Assembly: GCF_958979055.1 (NCBI RefSeq)
Contig: NC_084887.1
Coordinates: 26,282,044-26,346,043 of the forward strand
DNA from: Alnus glutinosa
Taxonomy: Eukaryota; Streptophyta; Magnoliopsida; Fagales; Betulaceae
Direction: 5' to 3'
DNA length: 64,000 bases
Shown here: positions 1 through 10,520 of the stretch, in pieces
Layout of the letters: each line of letters opens with the position of its first letter
Numbering within the stretch: the stretch's first letter is position 1
Made by a program: the position numbers and the translations under genes
Notes under the pieces: generated by a model
What the model saw: the letters and a program-made list of their open reading frames with translations, nothing else
Database searches by the model: none
Told to the model about the DNA's origin: nothing

Positions 1-3000
1 TCAATCCATATAAATAATTCCCCAAAGAAAATGGAAGTAAAGGGCTCAAACGAAGGAGGGTAACAACTCTGAAGCCATTTTCCCCAATTGCTTTGTCAAT
101 TGCTAGAAATTTCTTGTTTCCTTCAACCAGTTTACGAATTCGCTCACGAGCAAAATATCTAGCAATTAAAAAGGCCACACTGGCTGCCATCTGAAAGAGG
201 TTTAAGATAATAGAAATAAATAAATAAATAAGTAGACATGCTTGAAATTTTGTTCTAACTTGCAAAAGAAATTGACTCACAGTTCCACTGATAGAGACAA
301 TAATAGTGCCAATAACAGGGCCGAAAAGAAGACCAGCTGACAAGGTCAAAGGAACGGCTGGAATCGCAAGTACCTAGGAACATAAAAATTCAAAGTCAGT
401 GTTAGCAGATAACAGCCGTATATATCAGTGTGTGTATAACATTGGCAATTGATTGACATTGATATGATATTAATGCGAACGAGGATGCAAAAGTTCAGGA
501 GACTAGCTGATGACCTTGGTTCTTAGTCAATACAGTCCTTAACTTTAGAGACTACGTAGACACTACACAACTCTCATTTTATGATGTGACAAATAGAAAT
601 GCCTACCTAATTACTTTTTGGATCGATACGTTAAAGACCTAAACATTTACTAGCATGCACATCTAGATGGGATTTTTTTATCCATATTAAGGCTGAAAGA
701 ATTGATGAAAATAGATTTAGTACTATTCCAGGATGCCTGGAAGCTTAAAAAGCGCTGAAGTATCCATTTCTGACACATTGAACATGGCTACAGCGCAAAC
801 ACGGCCAAGTATGTGTATGGTACTTGTCCATGAATTAGAAAATTACATTTCAAATTTCGATACCTTTGAGACATGGCAACATACTGTGGGGATACAGTTG
901 GGACACAGCTGACACAAGTTTAGGGTTAAAATAACTTTTCTTAATAAAAGGGTTTTCTAAAATGCTTTGAGATCAAGTATTAGAAAATAAGATCTAAATG
1001 CTTTATTTTGAACATTTGAAGGATCATGTAACAAACTTACTGGTGTTATTTCAATAAAATTTATGAATGGTGTATTTTCAGGATAGATGTGAAAGCTAAA
1101 CATGATGCTAGTTATTTTATACTTTAAACATATTTTCTTTCCTATCTATTATTACTTGAAAATATATGTTTTTTAACCTTCGCTGCTTATTATTATCCAT
1201 CTTCTAAATAATATATATAATATATAAACACAAACATATATTTATTGATTGATTAATTAATGTGTCATAGCTCTATCCTATCCTAGTTTTTTTCTTAAAA
1301 TTCTAGTATCATCGTATCTAATGCCTTGTGTTGGGTAGCAGTGCTTCTTAGATACTATACTCAAGAAAGCATTTCTGGTGCATACTTCCAATCCTGCATA
1401 AACTGCTACAAATAAAGCATATCCAGCCGGGCCATAACCTGTTCAATGAAAAAAAAGTAATATAAAATTAAAAAAAGAAGTGCATTCTTTTGTAAAGATG
1501 AGCTAAAAGTTATATTGCTATCTAGAGGCACCATCAGAAAATGCTGCCAGCAAGGGCAAAGAAGAAACACAGTTTAGCAGCTTAATGGCACCAAAAATGA
1601 GGAAAAGAGTTACTCCAATTTGTAGAGGAGGTCAGGTCTCTTATCATCAAGATAAATCAAGCATTTTCATTCTGGAATAGGTTGGAAAATATCTCCAACC
1701 AAAGTCAGACACACAAACTATATTCAATTTTAGAACTGCATGAACTTCGAAATTAGATTGTATGAGTGAGCACAAACTCTAGGTTGCAGTATTATCAGGG
1801 CACACATATGGCATAAGGTGCCTCAGGTTTCCAATACTGGCAATAGGTAGCATTAGCAGTTTTAGGATGAAATCAGGTGTTTCACATGTTAAAGCTCTCC
1901 TTTTTACCAAGTTGTCACCTTGTTTCTGTTAGAAAATTCAATCAGCTTCTCCATCCACTTCAAAATACAAGTGCAATGGAGGAAAAAATGCAAATCAGAT
2001 TAGAGCTCACATCCATAGTTAACAGGTAAGTTACATTACATGTAAGCAAAAGCGTGTCTACAGGGCCTTTTGGGGGGTGTTTGAGAATTACAAATGAGAC
2101 TTATCCCAAACAGATTAGCCCCTCACAGATGCTCTTAGACATTTCTTTCCCTTTCTGGTAAACAAAACAAAAGCCTCCAAAATTAATGGATCTTCCCAAC
2201 AAAAAATATCCTCAGACACATACTTTGGAAGGCCACAATTAAAGGGATTTATATTCTCTCACTATTGTATGACAATAGGCTGCATTTAGTAAAAAGTGTT
2301 TTCAACCTAAACTGCTTCTCTACGTAATTGCTAAAAATGCATGCCAGAAAGTAGCGGGGAATGAGTCAGGGTGTTTGTCAAGAGGATAACTTTTCGAGGA
2401 AATGTAAACTTCCTTTTTTCTTTCTTTTCTTCTTCCTCTTCCTATTCTTCTCCTCTTTTTTTGTTTTTCTTTTGATAGCTAATTTACACATACACCCAGT
2501 GGTCTTGTACCCACGATCTCACTCTTATGCGGGAGGAGGTGTCATTTGAGCTAGAGCATATTGATTATTGACAAGGGAATGCAATTACAAGCGCAAACTT
2601 ACAGAAACTCGAATTGTCAAATGGATCTCGGATTCTTGCAAAACCGCATTCCATGAAACTCAAATCCAGATTTTCAACACAGATCACCACCCCAAGTTCA
2701 CATAAAAATGTCAACAGGGTATTCTCGCAAAACAACAATCAATGAAACCCGAAGTAACAGGATCAACAAAATCCATGCCAGATTTTCATAAAGCCTGAAA
2801 AAGGTATGGAATTCCAATATCCAATCAACAGAATCCACACAAAAGGGTGGGAACATTCAGAGAAACCCACATTGACGATTACAACACAAACTAACAAAAT
2901 CCAACCCAAATTGGAAAAACACTTCAAAAGGGTACATTTTTTTTTTTTTTTTTAAAATTACCATTACCTTCGATGAAAGTCGAAAATTGGTTCAGGAACG

Positions 3001-3406
3001 CACTGATCTGGTCCTTGTAGACATACCCAACAGCGGCAAACCCACCAACCAAACCGACCAGCAACACACCAGCCAAAATGGTACCCTTAACCGCAGTGTC
3101 ACCCTCCAACTCCAACTCACCCTCCTCGTCATCTTTTCCTCTCTTATCACCACCACCACCTCCTCCACCGCCGCCTTCTTCTTCGCTCTTGGGATTGCTA
3201 AAGAACCAACCCAGGCTCTGTGGAGCAGTACTAGGAGCAGTAGTATTCTTCTGCTTCTTGGTCTGTTTCAAAGAAGAGCAGGGAGTGAAGAAGTGGAATC
3301 TCTTGTTGGGTCTGAAGCTGAAGAGGAATGAGGAACAAGGAGAGGAAGGAGAAAAGCTGAAGAGGCATGGAGGTGGTGGTGGCCTGAGGGTGAGGAGGGA
3401 ACGCAT
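1..3406 (-). CDS. Chloroplast TVP38/TMEM64 (DedA/VTT) family membrane protein, partial
   Basis: This is the 5' part of a gene that runs off the left edge. Exons on the minus strand are 3406-2968, 1438-1386, 373-281 and 190-<1; all junctions are GT-AG and the frame stays open. Exon 1 encodes a Ser/Pro-rich transit-like N-terminus, an acidic linker with a run of nine glycines and a first membrane helix (GTILAGVLLVGLVGGFAAVG). The later exons give GYGPAGYALFVAVYAGLE, then LAIPAVPLTLSAGLLFGP, ARYFARERIRKLVEGNKKF and LLRLSPLLPFSLGNYLYGL. These are hallmark blocks of the SNARE-associated/VTT (DedA) domain. It resembles the Arabidopsis plastid member of the family (At1g22850 type, from memory). Family members are polytopic membrane proteins linked to lipid or membrane homeostasis; the plastid role is inferred. 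The C-terminus lies outside the window. Confidence 0.9.
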
Positions 3407-4878
3407 TTTAATTGGTCGGTGTGGTGTAGGATAAGGGGAAAGGCTGTTGCCACTGGGTGTTGAGGAAGCAGTGCCATGTAACGATGTACGGTGGGAAATG
3501 TTTTACCTCTTTTTGGTTGGTTTGGATTTGGAGTCACTTGTTGTGCACCGTGAGTAATTCCATCATTTTCCGTTTTTTTTACGTCGTTTAACACCACGTG
3601 GAACAATCGTAATACGAAAACGAGCAAATGAAGACAGAACTCTTATCCTAATTAGTGCTTGAGGGAGTGCCACGTAGTTTGTGTCTACCCACGGGTTGGA
3701 GTCAAGGGTGGGGGCCATGTTTAGTTATTGGTACGGTCAAAAACAGGTTTTTTTTTTTTTTTTTTTTTTAAATAGGAGTAACAATTTATGTTCGCGTATA
3801 GATTTTAGGTGATGTCAAGGTAAAGTATAACACTATATATGTCAATTCTAACCAGACTCATTTAATTAAATGGATCAGACCTCTCAACTCTAATTTTATA
3901 ATTTTATATTAAGTTCGTATCGGGTTCACGAGCCATGTCAAAAATTGCATGTTATTATGTCGTGTATTGAGTTCGGATCGTGTCGAAACGTGTATATAAA
4001 ACTATACAAGTCAATCTTAACTTGACTAATTTAATTATTTATGGACATATGACCCATTTAATTATAACAAAGATATTGCCTGCCCATATGTTCTCTGCCA
4101 TTTGAGAAGATGACGTTTTCAGAGCGGTTGATTTCCTATCTTTTTTTTCTTTTCAAATAGTACAACACAAAACTCAAACCACAGCAAGAAAAAAGAAAGA
4201 AGGAAAAAACGAACACGCTAGGTATGGGGGTTGACATCACTTATAGGGACCAAAACAACGGGGCAGAAAATCAGTGGGAATGCGTCTACTTTGGTCAGTG
4301 AAGACGGCTTATCTAGCGAGGTTATATATGCACAGAATCAGTGGTTGATTTCCTATCAAACCTTCTCTATGGTTACCTGGTTATGCATTTGAAGGAAGTT
4401 TCAAAATCCGAGACCAACTTGTTCTAGGGTCATGCAATTGGCGACCCTTTTTCAATCAATGAATTGTCTTTTGAATTCAGAAACACATCAAAAGCAAGCC
4501 ACAACTTAACATGAATGTTTTTACTGAACATCACAAAGATTGGTAGGCTAACTAGAAAGACTCCAGCAGAAATTTGACATTTAAATTTAGAAATGCAACT
4601 CTCCAACGCAATTATAATCCAGGAGACAGTAAAAACATTCATAAGTCAATCCAAACACTAACTAATTCATTATAATCATAGATCCTTAGACGAAAGAGTG
4701 GTCTTTCAGGATTGGTCGTTGTGTGTCACCACCTCCCACCTATCCTACACATTCGATCAAGGTTCATCTAGTTTGCTGTAAAATTTGGTTGCTACAGCCT
4801 CAAAAATCCATATACATAAACCTGAAGTAATGAAGGATAAATATTCATGTGAAAGAAATTGGTCAAATCTAATTTCTT
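3407..4878. other. Intergenic spacer between two minus-strand genes
   Basis: No coding exon is supported here. It holds the promoter side of the TVP38-like gene, a T-run near 3748-3769, and two related direct segments of about 50 bp (3826-3873 and 3995-4044, both containing ACTATA, GTCAAT and ACTNATTTAATT blocks) that look like decayed repeat DNA. The short ORFs have no recognisable motif. Confidence 0.6.
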
Positions 4879-5508
4879 TCAAGCCATTTGTGATTCACTG
4901 CTTTTCTTTCCATATGTAGATGAGAAGAGCGACTGGTAGCAGGTGATTGCAAATTTCCCTTGAGGGAGGAAACAGCTGAATTCAGGATTCTGTAACGAGG
5001 ACATGAACTTGTGAAGCCCATTATTCAGACCATCTTGCACTACCTGAGGCAATACCAGTTCAGTCCTTTCCATAGCTTTCACTGCAGAGCTCGCTGCAAG
5101 ACTAATCTGTGAGGAAACAGGAGGAAACATGAACGTAATGAAAAATTCATCCTTCTTCCACATCAAAAAACCTTTACATCTTATGTCCGCATTGTACCTT
5201 GTAACAAAATATTTATAGATTCTATATGATTCTATCCTTAAAGAACCATGCAATGCTCTCTCAATATATATCCACATATGTGTGTGTATTTTGGATTAGC
5301 ATGTTACATTGCTCCCATTATGCAGCACACTATTCATTTGGAGATAAAACTAGACACAATTCAAAACAGAAGGTTGCAATGGATGGTGCAAAATACATGT
5401 CAAGGTGTTAAAAACTATAAAAGGGAGTAACAAAAAAGCAGGGGCACCAAACCAAATATGAAACAGTAGATCGATGTTGAGTGGACAGATTATTAGTCAT
5501 GTAAAAAC

Positions 5509-5572
<64 letters not shown>

Positions 5573-8500
5573 TGCTATAAAAAAAGGGCTAACTCTGGGG
5601 AAAAGATACTGGGCAATCAGTCTTTCAACATCGTGACTATTACTACATAGTTAGGTATTTACGTATAATCAGGCATATTTCCAAGGTTGTCTTTCAGCAA
5701 GTAGCTAGAGAAAATGCGAAGGAAGTCCAATTTGTACAAGGACTTGAATTATTTAGAATACATCTTGATTAGGGTCATCTCCTCAAATATCATTTTATGA
5801 TCTCAATCAAATTAGCATTAGTGTGAAATTCTTTATGAGAATATAATAAGGCTATTCAATTTAGACAAGTCAGAAGGTATACAAAATCCTGTATCTTTTC
5901 TGTACTCCTACATTCTTATAATCAATACCATCTTTCTCAGTCGAGCATACCTTCTATCCGGACCATATGTAAAACACTACTTTTACAGCATTCAATAAGA
6001 ATTTGACACATCATTTAAAAGACACTACATATACTAGAGCCTAATACACCGGATTATCACTTTTCTTATTTCTATTTTCCTTCTAACCCTAGGCCCTAGC
6101 GAACCAACCGCATACTACCCCACCTCTCCCAGCCGAACGCCGCCACCGGAATCCACGAATTCACCGCCTGAGAAGGATTTTGTTGGAGATAGTAGTAATC
6201 CACGGAGTCACCGCATGTCAGGTCAGCTTGCAAGTGCTCGTGCATCTTCAGTTGCTGCTGCTTATCGCCGTTTAGCAAATGATTATGTGAACAGATTGGT
6301 AGAATCCGTGGTAAATGAAGAACCGGACCCTGATGATTCTGGGTTCAATACACATGAAGAACCTGCTTCTATGGATTTGATAGAAAAAGAAAACTTGGAT
6401 ATTCAGTATCCAAATGAAGCAGAGAGAAAACCTGTTTATGAGCCTGATCCTGATGGATTTCCCCTTTGATTGTTCCCATTGGGTTTTCTATGAGTTTTGT
6501 TGATTGGGTTTTCCTTGGGTTGTTGATTGTTGTTGTTGAGATGGGGATCATGGTTGATTGTAGGGTGGCTGATTTGGGGGAGTTTGATGCTTCACCTGTT
6601 ACTTAGAGATGACCGAATGGGATGAGAAATCTTAGATTGGTTTTCTTGTTTGGTTGGGTTGTTCTTATATGAGGCTCACAACAATGATAATGGGTTTCAC
6701 CATTGTTGTCTGCAAGTTCTAGATTTGGCCAAATCAGTGATGGGTCAGGGGTCAAGGAAAGGAAGAAAGAGCCAGCCGTGGTTGAGGGTGGTGCTGGCCG
6801 TGGCAAGGGTGGAGCCAGCCGCTGCAGTCGCCAGAGGTTGAGAACGGCCGTGGATGTTCATATCCGGCCATGAAGGGAAAAGACAAAAATGTCCCAATTC
6901 GTTGAAGGATTGGCTGCTTTCATTCCTATTCTATTTGGTGTTTTTAGCTAATGTGTCAAAGTTTGATTAGAGGCTGTAAAATGGGGTTTTACAGATGGTC
7001 CGGATGGAAGGGGCTCTCTTCTCAGTTAACCTTGTCGTACTCTCAATGAAATGAGGAAACATGAGTGAAATGAGAATTTTATCCCTTGTTACTGCATTGA
7101 AGAACCTTTGAATGTTATATATGCAGTTTTCCTAACAACAAAGAATTCAGAGATTCTACACAACTCTATCCTGAAAATTTTGCAGCATCTACAAGAGATT
7201 AATCATAAATGCAACATAAGATAGATGCATTTATACTTGATTGGTACACAGGGAATGCCCAGGTGCATTGCAAGTAAAGGAAATTATGAAAAATAAAAAC
7301 ATGCAAAACCAATTTGCACAATCAAATGCCAAGGGGGCACATTATAAGCTAGAGGTAATCATATATAATATAAAAACAAGAAAAAAGCAACACTAAATAA
7401 AAGCAGGGGTATAACACTGAAGAAAAAAAAAGTTAGTTCCTTAACATCATTAAGTGATAAGATATCATTAAACTTTTAAAGTTAGCTTTCTGTGAGCAGC
7501 TAGACGAAAGGTGAAGAGAGTCCTACAAGGATTTGAAACATTATGCATACATTCATCCTGATTAGGTTTGTTTTAGACAATGTTATGACCAAAATTTAAT
7601 AAAAACTACAAGTCTGAAACTCAGATGAAATGTAATTTTATAAATTTGATTGAGGCAAATCAGATGTCCATGCAAAACACTATATCTTTTTGTATATTAT
7701 TATATTTTTATGTTAAAATGGCAACTTTCCTAGTTAGCCTCTTCTCCTTCCTTCTACGAGATCTCCAACTCCTTATTCTAGATGCAAGTTGCCAAAAACT
7801 TAATAGCACACAAATATACCACCAAATACACTTTAGTACTAAATCTAACAAAACCAAAATCTTTGGCCTCTCAGCAACAAATTCACACAAGGATTTAGCT
7901 AATGTATTTAGATGGGGACACACATTTCAGAATATTCATGTTTTCTTCTCAAAGTTTACAACTTTTGCTTCTCCTTTTTTTTAATTTTTTTTTTTTCCTT
8001 CCTTCTAGCAGCTGATTTGCATGTGTTACTTGAGTATAAACACAGGAATCTAAATTACAATGCTTGAAGCAGATTTGGACTAAAATCATTGGCAGAATAT
8101 AGAAGCACACCTTTGTTAGAGTAACTAAAGCATTAAGTTTTTGACATATAGACCGCTTAAAATTCCATTCATCATAAGAAAAAGAATGTCTCATCAAGTT
8201 CACAAATTAAACACAACAAAGTATAGAATTAAGAGAAGTAGAGAACTAAGTAACCCTAAGAACAATCTAGGTGATGGAGAGTGTACATAAATAATAAAAA
8301 AGCCATCATACCGACTGAGAAACCGTCTTCGTCAAAGCTTTTGTTAGAGGCAGTATGCAAAACCTTCGTGGGATGGAAAAACAGAAAAAATAAAAAAAAA
8401 ACAAAAGCATTTTAGATAAGCGTAAATTGTAGAATTCATACACATATTCTCCGTTTGCTTTCTGAGAAATTGTATTAAAGTTAGTGGAAATAGATGTCCT

Positions 8501-8790
8501 CAGTTCACTAAGCCCAGTAGAACTATTAGGCTCAGTTGAATTGGGTCTTTTAATTAAACCCACAGAAAGCATAAAATCCCAAAACTATTCTCTTCTTTTT
8601 TTTCTTTACTTTCGTTTTCTCAGTAACCAAATGGATTTTTGTGAAGGAAATAAATGGGTAAAGAATAAAAACTTACATTCCTCGGCCTCCGGCTAGAGCT
8701 TCTTCTGATGGGTCTTTCCATTCATCAATTCTGCAAAGTGAAAACTTATCAATTATGCTTTCTTGTATATTGCCATATATTTACATAAGT

Positions 8791-8837
<47 letters not shown>

Positions 8838-8908
8838 AATATTTACACCCAACCGTAACGACGATCGAAAAGAAGGCGTTTGGAGGGTGGTTTGGAGGAG
8901 TCTGCCAT
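4879..8908 (-). CDS. Small conserved plant protein of unknown function, 4 exons, 131 aa
   Basis: Minus-strand exons are 8908-8847, 8730-8677, 8363-8312 and 5106-4879; all introns are GT-AG and the sum is 132 codons including the stop. The protein starts MADSSKPPSKRLLFDRRYGW, continues VIDEWKDPSEEALAGGRGMF, CILPLTKALTKTVSQSISLA and ASSAVKAMERTELVLPQVVQ, and ends GKKSSESQMA. There is no signal peptide or obvious transmembrane helix; the middle is Ala/Ser-rich and possibly helical. The start was chosen because it is the first ATG giving an open spliced frame, and the block running from YGW across the first junction into DEWKDPSEEALAGGRGM looks conserved. I do not recognise a named family. Intron 3 is about 3.2 kb and holds a Pack-MULE. 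A MITE lies just upstream of the ATG. The longer unspliced ORF start at 5277 is intronic and was not used. Confidence 0.72.
5513..5569. repeat. (TA)n microsatellite
   Basis: An uninterrupted TA dinucleotide run of about 57 bp lies inside intron 3 of the small minus-strand gene. It is likely polymorphic and a useful marker. Confidence 0.97.
5943..7018. mobile_element. Pack-MULE-like Mutator element with captured sequence
   Basis: The left end (5943 onward) and the reverse complement of the right end (7018 backward) align over roughly 90 bp at about 80%. Shared blocks include ATCCGGACCAT, TGTAAAAC, TTTTACAGC and TTTGACACAT, and both ends start GAG. The flanks carry a candidate 9-bp target duplication, TTCTCAGTC at 5934-5942 and TTCTCAGTT at 7019-7027 (8 of 9 match). 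Long TIRs plus a 9-bp duplication are the signature of Mutator-like elements. The interior has no transposase; it holds a GC-richer, UTR-plus-coding-like segment with an intact 84-codon ORF, which makes it a Pack-MULE. It lies in intron 3 of the small gene, with its ORF antisense to the host gene. Confidence 0.8.
6215..6469 (+). CDS. Intact 84-aa ORF carried by the Pack-MULE (captured gene fragment)
   Basis: The ORF begins MSGQLASARASSVAAAYRRL, continues ANDYVNRLVESVVNEEPDPD and ends KPVYEPDPDGFPL. It is Ala/Ser-rich at first, then strongly acidic with a repeated EPDPD motif. The frame stays open upstream of the ATG through a Pro/Ser/Thr-rich stretch, as expected for a captured 5' UTR or first exon. 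It ends at TGA shortly before T/G-rich intron-like DNA. I do not recognise the donor gene. Codon use is gene-like and the frame is undamaged, so it may be recent or selected, but expression is unproven. Confidence 0.45.
   Translation: MSGQLASARASSVAAAYRRLANDYVNRLVESVVNEEPDPDDSGFNTHEEPASMDLIEKENLDIQYPNEAERKPVYEPDPDGFPL
8795..8836. repeat. (GA)n microsatellite in intron 1
   Basis: About 42 bp of AG repeat, which reads CT on the gene strand, lies only ten bases downstream of the exon 1 donor of the small minus-strand gene. Confidence 0.97.
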
Positions 8909-8971
8909 GGACATTTTGGAAGACAAAACGAGAGGAAGTGCTTCTCTTATTTTCTTCCTGTGTTTTTTTAA

Positions 8972-9153
8972 GAGCAATCCTTGCTTGTAAAAAAAAAAGA
9001 GAAACTCTTATCCCACCCTCGTGTACTTGGACCAATAATATGAGAGATAATAGAGAGAGTATAGTGGAACTCTATTTTTTTAACAACATTATTGGTCCAC
9101 GTAGATAAGGGTGGAATAAGAATGAGATAAGAGTGTACAACTAAGCATTTCTC
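8972..9153. mobile_element. Small MITE upstream of the small minus-strand gene
   Basis: Inverted ends match: GAGCAATCCTTGCTTGT on the left pairs with the reverse complement of the right end, GAGAAATGCTTAGTTGT. Further in, the left CTTATCCCACCC and TTGGACCAATAAT pair with the right CTTATTCCACCC and GTGGACCAATAAT. There is no coding capacity. No clear target duplication was found. It begins 64 bp upstream of the start codon, so it sits in or beside the 5' UTR or core promoter. Confidence 0.65.
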
Positions 9154-9330
9154 AAAAAAGGTGCATATGCACTCGAATTTTTAATTTTGGTAATTATAGT
9201 TTCTAATTTATTACAAAACTCTCCGCATGTTAGTAAAACTCCTAAACAAAACGTAAAATGACAAAAATAATCCAAGTTTAAAAACTAAAATTATATAAAT
9301 ACCCTTAAAATTAAAATAGTTGAGTCCCTA

Positions 9331-9438
9331 ATGGGTAGTTCAATCGACTGAGGACCACGCCTCATGAAGCGAAGATCACTAGTTCAAATCACTCATCTCC
9401 CTATTATGTGGACATGTCAAAATAAAAAATAAAAAAAC
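9331..9438 (+). mobile_element. tRNA-derived SINE-like element
   Basis: A head with A-box-like TAGTTCAATCGACTGAGG and B-box-like AGTTCAAATCA at tRNA-like spacing is followed by a short body and an A-rich tail (AAAATAAAAAATAAAAAAAC). It does not fold as a functional tRNA by eye. Target duplications were not resolved. Confidence 0.5.
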
Positions 9439-9471
9439 GGTAAAACATAAAGTGACTAAAATACTTTAAGT

Positions 9472-10036
9472 AGGGAAAAGTACACATATCCCTTTCAAAC
9501 TACTATTTAATTGTCAATATCCTCTTAAACTACCAATCCAAAAAATGTCAACGTCCACTATAAAACCAACAAAAAGATAAAAATAACCATAAATCTTTTT
9601 GAATAAGACAAAAATATCTTTATAAATTCGAGAAAAGAAATAAACTAAAAAATAAAAAACTTTAAAAAATATTTTTTAAAAAAACAAATTAAAGAAAAAG
9701 CGAAAAAAAAAAACTATTTTTTTTAAAAAAAAATTAACTGAAAATTTAAAAAAACAAAACAAACCAAAAAAAACCAGTTTTTTATTAAATTAAAAAGAAA
9801 AAAAAATTTATAAAAAGAAAAAAAAAACAGTTTTTAATTTTGTTTTTTATAAATTTTTGTTATTTAATTTTTTTAGATTTAATTTTTTTTAATAATTTTA
9901 TGAAGGGTATTTTTGTCATTATGGGGATATTGACATTTTTTTTTGTAATTTAGGAGGAACGTTGACACAATTAGTAAATTTGAAAGACGTTGACAATGAG
10001 ATGGTAGTTTGAGAGAATTACATGTACTTTTTCCTT
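9472..10036. mobile_element. Non-coding TIR element, GAAAAGTACA family, copy 1
   Basis: The ends are inverted copies. The left AGGGAAAAGTACACATATCC with CAAACTACTATTTAATTGTC pairs with the reverse-complemented right AAGGAAAAAGTACATGTAAT with CAAACTACCATCTCATTGTC. Both ends also carry the block ACTACCA(A)T...GTCAACGT. The interior is A/T-rich with no ORF. TTAAGT occurs on both flanks, but the exact target duplication is unclear. A second copy lies at 32697-33134. Confidence 0.7.
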
Positions 10037-10465
10037 AAGTTTAAAAGCTAAATTTATATAAATACCCTTAAAATTAATATTTTCAGGAAAAAAAAAACAG
10101 CCTGAGGGTGGTGGTCGATCCACCATCCCGAATCACCGCAAACAAAGTTTGTTAATGCAATAAAATTTTCAATTCATCAAATTTTAAAAATAATAAATAT
10201 TATTTTAATAAAATTTCCATCCTTTAATTTTACATATTTAATAAAAAAGAATGGTTGGGACTAACGAGAAGCAACACGTATAAATTTTAAACCAAGGTTG
10301 CGCGGGTTTGTGATTAATGCAATAAAAAACTGGGGATTGTAGCTAGTGTAAGTTAGAGTAACGGCAGGCGAGTGACAGTGTAAGAGAAAGTATCCGAACA
10401 GTTTCCTTGAGAATTCTCTCCTCACAATCCCAATACAAGGCTCTCGTTTTTCTTTCTGCTTCTCT

Positions 10466-10470
<5 letters not shown>

Positions 10471-10496
<26 letters not shown>
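10471..10496 (+). repeat. (CT)n tract in the PTD 5' UTR
   Basis: Thirteen CT units lie 24 bp upstream of the chosen PTD start codon. If translation started at the upstream in-frame ATG (10407) this tract would encode a Ser-Leu run, which argues for the later start. Confidence 0.95.
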
Positions 10497-10520
10497 ACAA
10501 CTTTCTTTTCAGCTTCACAA

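Noticed and set aside
3078..3434. 118-codon plus-strand Pro/Ser-rich ORF
   Set aside because: It is the antisense shadow of TVP38-like exon 1, which splices cleanly into conserved VTT-domain exons.
8755..9108. 117-codon plus-strand ORF with an Arg-Glu run
   Set aside because: It is translated from the GA microsatellite and lies antisense over exon 1 of the small gene.
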